NCBI RefSeq assembly: GCF_011927695.1
Contig: NZ_JAATJE010000001.1
Span: 1-64,000, forward strand
Origin: Sphingomonas jejuensis
Lineage (GTDB): Bacteria; Pseudomonadota; Alphaproteobacteria; Sphingomonadales; Sphingomonadaceae
Length of the DNA: 64,000 bases
Direction: 5' to 3'
Shown here: positions 18,403-27,429 of the stretch, one piece after another
How the letters are laid out: the number at the start of each line of letters is the position of its first letter
Position numbering within the stretch: position 1 is the stretch's first letter
Translations under genes and position numbers: made by a program
The notes under the pieces: model-generated
What the model saw: the letters and a program-made list of their open reading frames with translations, nothing else
What the model was told of the DNA's origin: nothing
The model's database searches: none

Positions 18403-19656
18403 GTGGGGATGGCCACCCAGCTTCAGCCCGCCGACGACATCGTCACCATCGACGACATCCGCGCCGCCGCCGCGCGCCTCCACGGGCAGATCGTGCGCAC
18501 GCCCACGCTGCGCAGCCAGACACTGTCGGCGCTGACCGGCGCGGAGGTGTGGCTGAAGTTCGAGAACCACCAGTTCACCGCCGCCTACAAGGAGCGCGGC
18601 GCGCTCAACACGCTGCTGACGATGGATCCGGCCGCGCGGGCAAAGGGCGTCATCGCCGCGTCCGCCGGCAACCATGCGCAGGGGCTTGCCTATCACGGCC
18701 ACCGCCTCGGCATTCCGGTCACCATCGTCATGCCCACCTCCACCCCGATCGTGAAGGTGATGCAGACCGAAAGCCACCAGGCGACGGTGGTACTTGAGGG
18801 CGAGACCTTCGACCAGGCCTATGCGCATGCCCGCCTGCTGGAGGCGGAGCGCGGGCTCACCTTCGTGCATCCCTTCGACCAGCCGTCGATCATCGCGGGG
18901 CAGGGCACGGTCGCACTGGAGATGCTGGCGGAGGCGCCCGACCTCGACACCCTGGTGGTGCCGATCGGCGGCGGCGGTCTTCTGTCGGGCATGGGCACCG
19001 CTGCACGCGCGATCCGGCCGGACATCCGGCTGGTCGGCGTTCAGGCCGCCCTGTTCCCGTCCATGTACGCGCAGTTGAAGGGCGTCGACCTGCCGTGCGG
19101 AGGCGATTCGCTGGCAGAGGGCATCGCGGTGAAGGAGCCCGGGCATCTCACCCGTCGCCTCGTCGCCGATCTGGTTGATGAGATCCTGCTCGTCGGGGAA
19201 GGGCAGCTGGAACAGGCGGTCAGCCTGCTGCTCCAGATCGAAAAAACCGTGGTGGAGGGTGCGGGCGCGGCCGGGCTCGCCGCGCTGCTCGCGCACAGGG
19301 ATCGCTTCGCCGGTGCGAAGGTCGGGCTCGTGCTGTGCGGCGGCAATATCGACACGCGCCTGCTCGCCAACGTCCTGCTGCGCGATCTCGCCCGGTCCGG
19401 CCGCCTCGCGCGACTGCAGATCGCGCTCGCCGACCGTCCGGGGGCACTCTACAAGGCGCTCGGCATTCTTGACGCACTGCAAGTCAACATCGTCGAGATC
19501 TATCACCAGCGCGTCTTCACCAGCCTGCCGGCGAAGGGTCTTTTTGCCGAAATCGAGGTGGAGACCCGCAACCGCGACCATCTCGACCGGCTGATCGCCG
19601 CGCTCCGTCATGCCGGCTACAATGTCGACACGGTGGAGGCTCTGGCCGCGGATTAA
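18403..19656 (+). CDS. ilvA: Threonine ammonia-lyase (biosynthetic-type, ACT domain)
   Basis: A 417-residue PLP enzyme converting threonine to 2-oxobutanoate and ammonia, the first step towards isoleucine. The PLP lysine lies in FTAAYKERGALN (Lys62), the phosphate-binding glycine loop is VVPIGGGGLLSGMG, and the cofactor region includes SAGNHAQGLAYHG. From about residue 330 a single ACT-like regulatory domain follows (LQIALADRPGALYKALGILD). GTG 18403 has GGGG six bases upstream; ATG 18409 is the alternative. The short single-ACT form can be catabolic or biosynthetic, so the symbol is provisional. Confidence 0.88.
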   Translation: MGMATQLQPADDIVTIDDIRAAAARLHGQIVRTPTLRSQTLSALTGAEVWLKFENHQFTAAYKERGALNTLLTMDPAARAKGVIAASAGNHAQGLAYHGHRLGIPVTIVMPTSTPIVKVMQTESHQATVVLEGETFDQAYAHARLLEAERGLTFVHPFDQPSIIAGQGTVALEMLAEAPDLDTLVVPIGGGGLLSGMGTAARAIRPDIRLVGVQAALFPSMYAQLKGVDLPCGGDSLAEGIAVKEPGHLTRRLVADLVDEILLVGEGQLEQAVSLLLQIEKTVVEGAGAAGLAALLAHRDRFAGAKVGLVLCGGNIDTRLLANVLLRDLARSGRLARLQIALADRPGALYKALGILDALQVNIVEIYHQRVFTSLPAKGLFAEIEVETRNRDHLDRLIAALRHAGYNVDTVEALAAD

Positions 19657-19737
19657 GCGGCTGTTCAAGCTTATTGGTTTTACGCATTCTGCGTGCCGTC
19701 AGATTCGATAGCGCGGTGAGGAAGGAACGATCGTCAG

Positions 19738-20478
19738 GTGAGCGCGCCATTCCGCTTCCCGCGCTTCTTCGTCACCAGTCCGGCGCCCTGTCCCTATCTG
19801 CCCGGGCGGACGGAACGGAAGGTCTTTACCGAACTGTCCGGCCCGCATGCGGCGGAGCTGAACGACGCGCTCGGCCGCATCGGCTTCCGCCGCTCGCAAA
19901 GCGTGGCCTACCGACCCAGCTGCACCGACTGTCAGGCCTGTGTTTCGGTCCGCATCGTGGTGGAGGATTTCCGCCCCAACGCCACTCAGCGCAAGCTCCT
20001 GAAGCGCCACGCTGATCTCGATGTCTCGGTGTGTCGGCCCTGGTCGACCGCGGAACAGTTCACGCTGCTGCGTCGCTATCTCGCTGCCCGCCATCCCGGT
20101 GGCGGCATGGCCGATATGGATGCGATGGATTATGCCGACATGGTCGAACAGACCCCCGTCGACACCCATGTCATCGAATATCGGGAGCCCGGCGAGGGCG
20201 ATCGGCCCGGCCGGCTCGTTGGTGCCTGCCTGACCGATCGGCAGGTCGACGGCCTGTCGATGATCTACAGCTTCTATGAGCCCGACGTTGCCGTGCGCCC
20301 CGGCATGGGCAACCTCATCATCCTCGATCACATCACCCGCGCGCTGCAGGCCGGGCTGCCCTATGTCTATCTCGGCTACTGGGTCGCTGGCTCGCGCTCC
20401 ATGCAGTACAAGACGCGCTTCCAGCCGATCGAGCGGCTGCTTCCCGGCGGATGGCGCCGGTTCGACCCGGACGCCTGA
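19738..20478 (+). CDS. bpt: Aspartate/glutamate leucyltransferase (Bpt/ATE family)
   Basis: A 246-residue aminoacyl-tRNA-protein transferase of the arginyltransferase family, which in bacteria adds Leu to proteins with N-terminal Asp or Glu and sends them to ClpAP. Seen are [33 protein letters not shown] (Cys-rich motif of the N-terminal ATE domain), [19 protein letters not shown] and [19 protein letters not shown]. Start GTG 19738 gives the usual length. Confidence 0.93.
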   Translation: MSAPFRFPRFFVTSPAPCPYLPGRTERKVFTELSGPHAAELNDALGRIGFRRSQSVAYRPSCTDCQACVSVRIVVEDFRPNATQRKLLKRHADLDVSVCRPWSTAEQFTLLRRYLAARHPGGGMADMDAMDYADMVEQTPVDTHVIEYREPGEGDRPGRLVGACLTDRQVDGLSMIYSFYEPDVAVRPGMGNLIILDHITRALQAGLPYVYLGYWVAGSRSMQYKTRFQPIERLLPGGWRRFDPDA

Positions 20479-20583
20479 TCCCACCCGCGAAAGTCCGAGC
20501 AGAGGAACGTCGTGACCCGGTCGCGGCGCGGCGCCTTTCATCAACGCTGCGTTTGCTCAGCGTCTAACGGCGCGCAAGAAAAT

Positions 20584-20614
20584 GGGGCCGGAGCAAGGGG
20601 AACACTCCGGCCCC
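20584..20614 (-). terminator. Rho-independent terminator of ctrA
   Basis: GGGGCCGGAG (20584-20593) and CTCCGGCCCC (20605-20614) form a perfect 10-bp stem with an 11-base loop. On the minus strand the stem is followed by ATTTTCTTG, a U-rich tail, so it ends the ctrA transcript. A run of ten G residues lies between it and the gene (20631-20640). Confidence 0.85.
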
Positions 20615-20654
20615 GTCCAGGGGAGCTTATGGGGGGGGGGAAGCGGGCCGCCGG

Positions 20655-21356
20655 TCAGGCGACTTCGCGCGCGCTCACATCCTCGGGATCGCGCAGCACA
20701 TAGCCGCGGCCCCAGACCGTCTCGATGTAGTTGTCGCCACCGCAGGCAGACGACAGCTTCTTCCTCAGCTTGCAGATGAACACGTCGATGATCTTCAGCT
20801 CGGGCTCGTCCATCCCGCCATAGAGATGGTTCAGGAACATCTCCTTGGTCAGCGTCGTCCCCTTGCGGAGCGACAGGAGCTCGAGCATCGCATATTCCTT
20901 GCCGGTCAGGTGGACGCGGGCGCCCTCGACCTCGACCGTCTTGGCGTCCAGGTTCACCGCCAGCTTGCCCGTGCGGATCACCGACTGGCTGTGGCCCTTG
21001 GACCGGCGGACGACGGCATGGATGCGCGCCACCAGTTCGTCGCGATGGAAGGGCTTTGTGACATAATCGTCGGCGCCGAAGCCGAACGACCGGATCTTCG
21101 ATTCCATGGCGCCTTCGCCGGACAGCACCAGCACCGGCGTCTGCACCTTGGACGTGCGAAGCTTCTTCAGCACGTCGTACCCGGTCATGTCCGGCAGGTT
21201 CAGGTCCAGGCAGATGATGTCGTAGTCATAAAGCTTGCCGAGGTCCAAACCCTCCTCGCCAAGGTCGGTTGTGTAGACGTTGAAGCCTTCACCCGACAGC
21301 ATCAGCTCGATCGCCTTGGCGGTCGTCGGCTCGTCCTCGATCAGCAAAACGCGCAT
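20655..21356 (-). CDS. ctrA: Cell-cycle response regulator CtrA
   Basis: A 233-residue OmpR-type response regulator that in alphaproteobacteria controls replication, division and motility. The receiver domain has the acidic pair in IEDEPTTAK, the phospho-acceptor Asp51 ([14 protein letters not shown]) and the conserved Lys in [13 protein letters not shown]. The C-terminal winged helix includes [38 protein letters not shown] and [13 protein letters not shown]. Sequence and length are characteristic of CtrA. Start 21356 lies two bases from a GANTC site. A CtrA-like box lies about 95 bases upstream, which suggests autoregulation. Confidence 0.97.
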   Translation of the reverse strand: MRVLLIEDEPTTAKAIELMLSGEGFNVYTTDLGEEGLDLGKLYDYDIICLDLNLPDMTGYDVLKKLRTSKVQTPVLVLSGEGAMESKIRSFGFGADDYVTKPFHRDELVARIHAVVRRSKGHSQSVIRTGKLAVNLDAKTVEVEGARVHLTGKEYAMLELLSLRKGTTLTKEMFLNHLYGGMDEPELKIIDVFICKLRKKLSSACGGDNYIETVWGRGYVLRDPEDVSAREVA

Positions 21357-21357
21357 T

Positions 21358-21362
21358 GATTC
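21358..21362. promoter_or_regulatory. GANTC site (CcrM methylation) at the ctrA start
   Basis: GATTC lies immediately upstream of the ctrA start codon. In Caulobacter a GANTC site in a ctrA promoter links transcription to the methylation state of DNA. One site alone can occur by chance. Confidence 0.4.
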
Positions 21363-21450
21363 TCGACCCCCGTTCACGTCGCTGGCCGCTCGGAAGTTAG
21401 GCGGCCTTGACTGATGTCAGGCATTAACCACGCCGTCTCTGAACGTAAAA

Positions 21451-21467
21451 GGTTAACGACGCGTAAA
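21451..21467 (-). promoter_or_regulatory. CtrA-binding box upstream of ctrA
   Basis: Read on the ctrA coding strand the sequence is TTTA-N7-TTAACC, one change from the CtrA consensus TTAA-N7-TTAAC. A further half site, TTAACCA, lies at 21424-21430 on the opposite strand. AT-rich islands in this GC-rich DNA support a promoter here. Confidence 0.65.
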
Positions 21468-21485
21468 TCCCGCGTTTCGGAACTG

Positions 21486-22382
21486 TTAGCCGCCGAAACG
21501 TTGCGTGAGAAAGGTGAGGAGAGCGCCGATCCTGGCCGGCCGCAGCCGGCCGGGCGGCGTCACCAGGTGCAGTGATACCGCAGGCGGAACCCAGTCTGGC
21601 ATAACTTCAATCAATCGCCCGGCAGTCAGGTCCGAATCGACGATGAAATCGGGCAGGACGGCGATGCCCAGTCCCGCCCGCAGCGCCGGCAGCATCGCTT
21701 CGCCGCTGCCGGTCGTCATGCGCGTCCGGGGGCGGCCGATCGCCTCCACCCCCGCGCGGCTCCGCAGCCGCCATTCGCCCGGTCGCTCTGCGTTGGCGTA
21801 GCAGAGCCCGTCATGGTCCTGCAGGTCGGTCGGGTGGGTGGGCGTGCCCGCCGCCGCAAGATAGGCGGGGCTCGCGACGATCTTCACCGCCACGCCCTTC
21901 AGCCGGCGGGCGATCAGGCTGCTGTCGGGCAGGTTGCCGATCCGCAGCGCCGCGTCATGCCCCTCCGCGATCAGGTCGACGCGCGCATCGCTCAGGTCCA
22001 GCCTCACGGTCACGGCCGGATGCAGCGCCATGAAATCGGCCACGGCCGGCGCGACATGCTGGATGCCGAACGTCATCGGCGCGGCCAGCCGGATCGGCCC
22101 GCCGATCTGGTCCTGCTCCTCGCAGGCCGCTTCCTCGGCCGCGCTCGCCTCCGCCAACATCCGGGCGGCATGCGGCACCAGGCGCTGCCCGGCTTCCGTC
22201 AGCGTCAGCGTGCGCGACGTGCGGTGGAACAGCCCTGCCGACAGCCGCGCCTCCAGCCGCGTGATCGCCTTCGACACGGTGCCCTTGGACATCCCCATGG
22301 CCGCCGCCGCGGCCGTGAAGGAACGGTGCTCCACCACGCGGGCGAAGATCGCCCAGGCTTCCAGGTCGGGCAGGTTCGGCAA
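21486..22382 (-). CDS. LysR-family transcriptional regulator
   Basis: About 298 residues. The N-terminal helix-turn-helix is clear (VVEHRSFTAAAAAMGMSKGTV then AITRLEARLSAGLFHRTSRT), followed by the LysR effector domain (PIRLAAPMTFGIQHVAPAVA, then LPALRAGLGIAVLPDFIVDS). The start is uncertain. I use TTG at 22382 because it yields the normal family length and leaves a gap to the divergent pirin gene; TTG 22442 is an alternative. LysR genes often control the divergently transcribed neighbour, here pirin and wrbA. The inducer is unknown. Confidence 0.85.
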   Translation of the reverse strand: MPNLPDLEAWAIFARVVEHRSFTAAAAAMGMSKGTVSKAITRLEARLSAGLFHRTSRTLTLTEAGQRLVPHAARMLAEASAAEEAACEEQDQIGGPIRLAAPMTFGIQHVAPAVADFMALHPAVTVRLDLSDARVDLIAEGHDAALRIGNLPDSSLIARRLKGVAVKIVASPAYLAAAGTPTHPTDLQDHDGLCYANAERPGEWRLRSRAGVEAIGRPRTRMTTGSGEAMLPALRAGLGIAVLPDFIVDSDLTAGRLIEVMPDWVPPAVSLHLVTPPGRLRPARIGALLTFLTQRFGG

Positions 22383-22476
22383 CGATGCGTTTCCGTCGTT
22401 TCCATTTAACGCGTGATCGCCTGGGCCTATCTCCGTGGCCAAGGCGGTGCAAGCAGCACCGCGGGAGGTTGGGCAC

Positions 22477-23187
22477 ATGGTGGACATCAGACGCTTCGAC
22501 ACGCTCGGCCACGCCGATCACGGCTGGCTCGACGCCCGGCATCATTTCTCTTTCGCGAACTATCATGATCCCGCCCGCATGGGCTGGGGCGCGATTCGGG
22601 TGTGGAACGACGACCGCATCGCGCCGCGCTCCGGCTTTCCGCCGCACCCGCACCGCGACATGGAGATCATCACCTATGTCCGCTCGGGCGCGATCAGCCA
22701 CAAGGACTCGATGGGCAACAGCGGACGCACCGGTGCCGGCGACGTGCAGGTGATGAGCGCGGGATCCGGCGTCACCCACGCCGAATATAATCTGGAGGAC
22801 GAAGAGACCTCGATCTTCCAGATCTGGATCCTGCCGCGCACCGCCGGCGGCCAGCCCAATTGGGGCGCGCGCCCGTTTCCGAAGGGCGACCGCTCCGGCC
22901 GTCTCGTCACCCTCGCCAGCGGCTTTGAGGAGGATCTGGCGGGCGACGGAGCCGCCCTCCCGATCCGCGCCGATGCCCGCGTGATGGGCGCGACGCTGAA
23001 GGCGGGCGAAAGCCTCGACTATGCCGTCGCCGCCGGCCGCCACGCCTATCTGGTGCCGGCCACCGGCGCGCTCGACATCGACGGCGCGTCCGTCGCCACC
23101 CGCGACGGCGTGGCCCTTTCCGGTGGCCGGGACGTTCGCATCACCGCCACCGAGGACGCCGAGATCGTCCTTGTCGACTCACAGTAA
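22477..23187 (+). CDS. Pirin family protein
   Basis: A 236-residue bicupin. The N-terminal cupin carries the metal-binding residues in [15 protein letters not shown] (two His), [10 protein letters not shown] (His) and the downstream Glu. [13 protein letters not shown] and SIFQIWILP are conserved pirin segments. Bacterial pirins act as quercetinases or as regulatory partners; the activity here is not determined. GGGAGG lies upstream of ATG 22477. A GTG or TTG start upstream would overlap the LysR gene region. It is followed by wrbA after 19 bases. Confidence 0.9.
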   Translation: MVDIRRFDTLGHADHGWLDARHHFSFANYHDPARMGWGAIRVWNDDRIAPRSGFPPHPHRDMEIITYVRSGAISHKDSMGNSGRTGAGDVQVMSAGSGVTHAEYNLEDEETSIFQIWILPRTAGGQPNWGARPFPKGDRSGRLVTLASGFEEDLAGDGAALPIRADARVMGATLKAGESLDYAVAAGRHAYLVPATGALDIDGASVATRDGVALSGGRDVRITATEDAEIVLVDSQ

Positions 23188-23206
23188 CGAACAGGAGCCC
23201 CGCGAC

Positions 23207-23809
23207 ATGGCCAAGATCCTCGTCCTTTATTACTCGTCCTACGGTCACATCGAACAGATGGCCGATGCCGTCGCGGAGGGTGCACGCGCCGCCGGCGCCG
23301 AGGTGGACATCCGCCGCGTCGCGGAGACGGCCCCGGCCGAGGTGGTGAAGGCCGCCCACTTCAAGACCGACACCGCGCATCCTGAAATCGAAAGCCCCGA
23401 CGCGCTCACCGCCTATGACGCGATCATCGTCGGCGCGCCCACCCGCTATGGCCGCATGCCCAGCCAGATGGCAGCCTTCTGGGACACCACCGGCGGCGTC
23501 TGGGCCAAGGGCGGTCTGGTCGGCAAGGTTGGCGGCGCCTTCACCTCCACCGCCACCCAGCATGGCGGGCAGGAGACCACGCTGTTCTCGACCATCACCA
23601 ACCTTCTTCACCACGGCCTGATCATCGTCGGGCTCGACTATGGCTTTGAAGGGCATCAGGGCGTCACCGAGGTCGCCGGCAACACGCCCTATGGCGCCTC
23701 CACCATCGCCGATGGCGACGGCAGCCGCCAGCCGAGCGAGAAGGAACTCGCCGGCGCCCGCTATCAGGGCGGCAAGATCGCGCAGGTCGCCGCCAAGCTG
23801 TTCGGCTGA
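23207..23809 (+). CDS. wrbA: NAD(P)H:quinone oxidoreductase WrbA
   Basis: A 200-residue flavodoxin-like FMN protein that reduces quinones with two electrons, limiting oxidative stress. FMN-binding segments are [16 protein letters not shown] (residues about 5-20), [18 protein letters not shown] and [15 protein letters not shown]. The start follows AGGAG. It lies in an apparent operon with pirin, a common pairing, behind a LysR regulator, which suggests a response to quinones or aromatic compounds. Confidence 0.95.
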   Translation: MAKILVLYYSSYGHIEQMADAVAEGARAAGAEVDIRRVAETAPAEVVKAAHFKTDTAHPEIESPDALTAYDAIIVGAPTRYGRMPSQMAAFWDTTGGVWAKGGLVGKVGGAFTSTATQHGGQETTLFSTITNLLHHGLIIVGLDYGFEGHQGVTEVAGNTPYGASTIADGDGSRQPSEKELAGARYQGGKIAQVAAKLFG

Positions 23810-23923
23810 GGCCGACACCGCCCGCCCGGATTGATCCCCCTCCTGATCCGGGCGGGCACCCCTCCAGCTCTCGATCGCCGGCCCGCGCTTGGCACCACCC
23901 GTCATCGGTGCCACAGCCCCGGG

Positions 23924-24592
23924 ATGCTCTCCGACCGCGTCCTCTTCATCGATGCCGAGGCCCTGGTGGTCGACAAGCCCGCCGGGCTCCCAGTGGACCG
24001 CCCACGCGACGGATCGCTGTCGGTGGAGAACCACCTCGAAAGCCTCGCCTTCGGCTTCCGCCGCTGGCCGCAGCCCGTTCACCGCCTCGATCGCGACACG
24101 TCCGGCTGCCTGCTGCTCGCCCGCACGCCCAAGGCGCACAAGCGATTCCAGCAGAGTTGGGAGGCCGGTCTGGCGGAAAAGCGCTACCTCGCCGTGCTCG
24201 AGGGGATCCCCGCCGACGCATCCGGGCTGATCGACATGCCGCTGGGCAAGACCAGCACGCGCGAAGCCGGCTGGCGGATGGTGCCGGACCCAAAGGGCAA
24301 GCCCGCCCGCACCCGCTGGTCGGTGATCGCCACCGCCGGTCAACGCGCGCTGGTCGAGTTCCGCCCGGAAACCGGCCGCACCCACCAGCTCCGCGTCCAT
24401 GCCGCCACCGGCATCGGCATGCCCATCGTCGGTGACCCGGTCTATGGGCGCAAGGGCCCTGCCATGCTCCTCCACGCCGCCGGCCTCACCCTGCCGCGCG
24501 AGAACAAGCCCGCGATCACGGCGGAGGCGCCGCTGCCGCCGGCTTTCGCCGCCGCCGGGTTCACGGGTAGCGGGTCCGATGCCGCCGGCTGA
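23924..24592 (+). CDS. RluA-family RNA pseudouridine synthase
   Basis: A 222-residue pseudouridine synthase. The catalytic Asp lies in VHRLDRDTSGCLLLAR (the HRLDxxTSG signature), preceded by VVDKPAGLPVDRP and followed by EKRYLAVLEG and RPETGRTHQLRVH. No S4 RNA-binding domain is present, so this is the short RluA type. The rRNA or tRNA target cannot be told from sequence. Start ATG 23924 fits the family beginning with a beta strand before VVDKPAG; its ribosome-binding site is weak. Confidence 0.88.
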   Translation: MLSDRVLFIDAEALVVDKPAGLPVDRPRDGSLSVENHLESLAFGFRRWPQPVHRLDRDTSGCLLLARTPKAHKRFQQSWEAGLAEKRYLAVLEGIPADASGLIDMPLGKTSTREAGWRMVPDPKGKPARTRWSVIATAGQRALVEFRPETGRTHQLRVHAATGIGMPIVGDPVYGRKGPAMLLHAAGLTLPRENKPAITAEAPLPPAFAAAGFTGSGSDAAG

Positions 24593-24992
24593 TCCGCCGT
24601 CGATCCCGGAGGCGGCGCTGGAGGAACGTTTCCTCGCTGCATCCGGCCCCGGCGGACAGAACGTCAACAAGGTCGCGACCGCTGTCCAGATCCGCCTGGA
24701 CGTCTTCGCGCTCCGCCTGCCGCCCGCCGTCTACGCCCGGCTAAAGACGCTCGCCGGCAGCCGCTGGACCGGGGAGGGCGAGATCGTGCTCACCGCCCGC
24801 ACCCACCGCACGCGCGAAGCCAACCGCCAGGACGCCCGCACCCGGCTTGCCGAGCTGCTCGCCCAGGCCCACGACGCGCCTGCCCCCCGAGCCAAGTCCC
24901 GCCTCAACCGGGTCGGCAAGCAGGAACGCCTCGCCGGCAAGGCGATCCGCTCGGCCGTGAAGAAGGGCCGTGGGCGTATCCGCGACGAATAG
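24579..24992 (+). CDS. arfB: Ribosome rescue factor ArfB (peptidyl-tRNA hydrolase-like)
   Basis: A 137-residue protein of the YaeJ/ICT1 class that frees stalled ribosomes lacking a stop codon. The GGQ hydrolysis motif lies in ASGPGGQNVNKVATAVQIR (about residues 20-38), and the basic tail RAKSRLNRVGKQERLAGKAI near the C-terminus is the part that enters the empty mRNA channel. The short length separates it from class I release factors. It overlaps the RluA gene by 14 bases. Confidence 0.92.
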   Translation: MPPADPPSIPEAALEERFLAASGPGGQNVNKVATAVQIRLDVFALRLPPAVYARLKTLAGSRWTGEGEIVLTARTHRTREANRQDARTRLAELLAQAHDAPAPRAKSRLNRVGKQERLAGKAIRSAVKKGRGRIRDE

Positions 24993-25000
24993 CGCCGTAG

Positions 25001-25027
25001 ATGTCCGCTCCTGGTGGGAAGCGGACC
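25001..25027. repeat. Palindromic intergenic repeat, ATGTCCGCT family
   Basis: GTCCGCT at 25004-25010 and AGCGGAC at 25021-25027 make a 7-bp stem. The left side, ATGTCCGCTCCT, is identical over 12 bases to the repeat at 2266. It lies between arfB and the hydrolase gene. Confidence 0.55.
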
Positions 25028-25117
25028 GGAAGCCTGCGATGGGTTCCAGCCTTGCTGCAGACGCTGTGATCCGTCCGCGAGCCAGCCTATACCGTCAGTC
25101 ACAGACAGGAGCGTCCG

Positions 25118-26008
25118 ATGCGTGCCCTCTCCATTGCAACGCTGTTGTCTTGCATCGCCATCGGCGCATCCGGCTCGATGGCTGCGTCCACGGAGTGGCC
25201 CATCGATGGGCGCTTCGATGTCGGTGGGCGCTCCATCCGGCTGTCGTGCGGGGGTGCAGGCGGGCCGGCGGTGGTGATCGATGCCGGAATGGGAACAGCC
25301 CCGGTCGAAGACGCGGGATGGCGGGCAATCGCGGCGCAGGTCGAGCCGGTAACCCGCGTCTGCCTGTATGATCGGGCAGGCCTGGGGCGGAGCGATCCGG
25401 CGGCGCCTGGTCCGCGCTCGAGTCTTGATGCCGCCCGCGACCTGCATGCCGCGTTGGGAACGGCAGGGGTGACGGGCCCTTACCTTCTTGTCGGCCATTC
25501 GGTGGGCGGACTGCATGCCCAGGTGTTCGCGGCGCGATATCCGGCTGACACGGCCGGGTTGGTGCTGGTGTCCACCACGCATCCCGATCAGTTTTCGACC
25601 TGGCTTGCGCTTCTGCCCCCATCCGCGCCGGGCGAAGAACCGGCGATCACCGAAGCACGATCGTTCCTGGTCGCGATGCAGACGGACCCCGGCAAGAACG
25701 AGGAGCGGCTCGATATGCATGCAAGCGCGGTGCAGGCCCGCCAGCTGACCTCGCTGGGCAACAAGCCGGTGATCGTGCTGACGCATAGTCCGCGCTTCCG
25801 CATGGTGCCCGGGCTGTCGGAACCGATCGCCGTCAGGCTGGAAGATGCCACGCAGCGGATGCAGCGCCAGTTCCTCTCGCTCTCGACCAACGCGCGCCAG
25901 AATGTCGCGGATCGGGCAGGCCACGGCCTGCCGCATGAAGCTCCTGCTTTTGTGGTCGAAGGCATCCTCCAGGGCGTTGCTGCTGTTCGAGAGCGTCCAC
26001 GTTCCTGA
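25118..26008 (+). CDS. Exported alpha/beta hydrolase
   Basis: A 296-residue alpha/beta-fold hydrolase with a signal peptide (MRALSIATLLSCIAIGASGS, cleavage near MAAS). The nucleophile elbow is GHSVGG (Ser128), the oxyanion region is VVIDAGMGT, and RVCLYDRAGLGRSD is the strand before the nucleophile. GHGLPHE near residue 269 supplies the probable catalytic His. Substrate unknown. The gene is isolated between two copies of the ATGTCCGCT repeat. Confidence 0.82.
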   Translation: MRALSIATLLSCIAIGASGSMAASTEWPIDGRFDVGGRSIRLSCGGAGGPAVVIDAGMGTAPVEDAGWRAIAAQVEPVTRVCLYDRAGLGRSDPAAPGPRSSLDAARDLHAALGTAGVTGPYLLVGHSVGGLHAQVFAARYPADTAGLVLVSTTHPDQFSTWLALLPPSAPGEEPAITEARSFLVAMQTDPGKNEERLDMHASAVQARQLTSLGNKPVIVLTHSPRFRMVPGLSEPIAVRLEDATQRMQRQFLSLSTNARQNVADRAGHGLPHEAPAFVVEGILQGVAAVRERPRS

Positions 26009-26150
26009 TGCCCCCGACGAACGGCGCTGGTCATATGCACGGCCTGACCGGCTTTTTATCTTACCTTGGTCTTGCGTCCCGGTTGCGAGCGGGCTGCGCC
26101 TTGCAGCTTTGAACCGCGCCGAGGCGTAAGCGGATGCCCGCTCCCTGGGC

Positions 26151-26201
26151 TGAAGCAGAATGTCCGCTCCTCGGCGCATATCGACGTCCGCACCTGTGCG
26201 G
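26151..26201. repeat. Third ATGTCCGCT repeat copy with adjacent hairpin
   Basis: AATGTCCGCTCCT begins at 26159, the third copy in this window. It has no matching right arm, so it looks like a half element. A separate perfect hairpin, CCGCAC-CT-GTGCGG, lies at 26188-26201. The rest of the 26009-26281 gap has no gene. Confidence 0.45.
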
Positions 26202-26281
26202 GGGTGAACATCTCACACCCATTTCCGGGCCGGCCTGAACCCCCACTGGACGCCCGCCGACACTCCCCCCATCTCCCGCCC

Positions 26282-26767
26282 ATGTACCAGTTCGACATCA
26301 CCGCCGCCGACAAGCCCGCGCTCTACCGCGATCTGCTGTCCGCCCTCGACGCACTCACCGCCGACGAGCCGGACGCTGTCGCCAACATGGCCAATGCCTC
26401 CGCGCTGCTGATGGAGTGGCTTCCCGACCTCAACTGGGCCGGCTTCTACCGGATGGTGGACGGCGACCTCGTGCTCGGCCCCTTCCAGGGCAAGGCCGCC
26501 TGCATCCGCATCGCGCTCGGCAAGGGCGTCTGCGGCACCGCCGCCGCCACCCGAACGGTGCAGCGCATCGCCGATGTGCATGCGTTTCCGGGGCACATCG
26601 CCTGCGACGCCGCCTCCGCGTCGGAACTGGTGGTGCCGCTGGAACATGGCGGGCGGCTGCTCGGCGTTCTTGATCTCGACAGCCCGACGCTCGATCGCTT
26701 CGATGCCGATGACGAGGCCGGCTGCGTTGCGCTGATGGCGCTGCTCGCCCCGCGTGTCGCCGGCTAG
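26282..26767 (+). CDS. msrC: Free methionine-(R)-sulfoxide reductase (GAF domain)
   Basis: A 161-residue single GAF-domain enzyme reducing free methionine-R-sulfoxide. Three cysteines at 74, 84 and 108 ([15 protein letters not shown] and [11 protein letters not shown]) keep the same spacing as Cys84, Cys94 and Cys118 of the E. coli enzyme. [20 protein letters not shown] is the conserved substrate pocket. The ATG at 26282 gives the standard length. It converges on the universal stress gene. Confidence 0.93.
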   Translation: MYQFDITAADKPALYRDLLSALDALTADEPDAVANMANASALLMEWLPDLNWAGFYRMVDGDLVLGPFQGKAACIRIALGKGVCGTAAATRTVQRIADVHAFPGHIACDAASASELVVPLEHGGRLLGVLDLDSPTLDRFDADDEAGCVALMALLAPRVAG

Positions 26768-26775
26768 GGCGGCGC

Positions 26776-27231
26776 TCAGCTCAGCCGGTCGATCGCCTCG
26801 TCGCTCAATCCGCCCGGCACGATCATGACGGGGCAGGGCAGCTTGCCCGCCTCCACGCCGGTGAAGGTCGCCACCAGCGGCCCGGGCGCGCCGGTGGCCG
26901 ATGCGCCCAGCACCAATGCCGCGACATCGCCCGTTTCCGCCAGCATCTCGCGCACCAGCGCGGTCGCCTCGCCCGATCGCACGCTGATCGATGGGCGAAT
27001 GCCGGCTTCCTCGAACAGCGATCCCGCGGCCATCGCGACCTTGGCTTCGGCGCGTTCGCGGGCCTCGGCCTCCATCACCTGCTGCACGTCGGCCAGGCCG
27101 ACGAACTCGGTGCGCTCGACGACCGCCAGGATCTGGATGCCGCCGCCCGTGCGCGCCGCCCGCCGCGCGGCAAAGCGCAGCGCCACGTCGCCTTCCGGGC
27201 TGTCGTCGATCACCACCAGATAGGTGCGCAT
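26776..27231 (-). CDS. Universal stress protein family (UspA)
   Basis: A 151-residue UspA-fold protein. [21 protein letters not shown] is the first strand and helix with the Asp that contacts ATP. The C-terminal part has [20 protein letters not shown], a variant of the GxxG-x9-GS nucleotide loop, then CPVMIVPGG. Probable role is stress resistance; ATP binding is likely but the loop is not canonical. The start is the conserved M of the family. Confidence 0.88.
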   Translation of the reverse strand: MRTYLVVIDDSPEGDVALRFAARRAARTGGGIQILAVVERTEFVGLADVQQVMEAEARERAEAKVAMAAGSLFEEAGIRPSISVRSGEATALVREMLAETGDVAALVLGASATGAPGPLVATFTGVEAGKLPCPVMIVPGGLSDEAIDRLS

Positions 27232-27429
27232 GTCGCCTGCCCTTCTCCGTTGCCCCCGGGGAGACAAGTGGCGGTCAGCCGCGTTCGACGCAAGCACCGG
27301 CCATGCGCCCTGTCTCTCCCGTCCGGCGTCAGGCTTGGCCTTGACCCTGCGGCAGGCTTGGACAAGACGAAGGCCACGACCGGGGTCGCCACGGTGGCCC
27401 GCCCAGACTTGCAAGAGGACGTTTCCCCG

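Noticed and set aside
22383..22476. LysR operator (T-N11-A) in the LysR-pirin gap
   Set aside because: Several loose matches but no clear dyad; cannot be chosen from one sequence.
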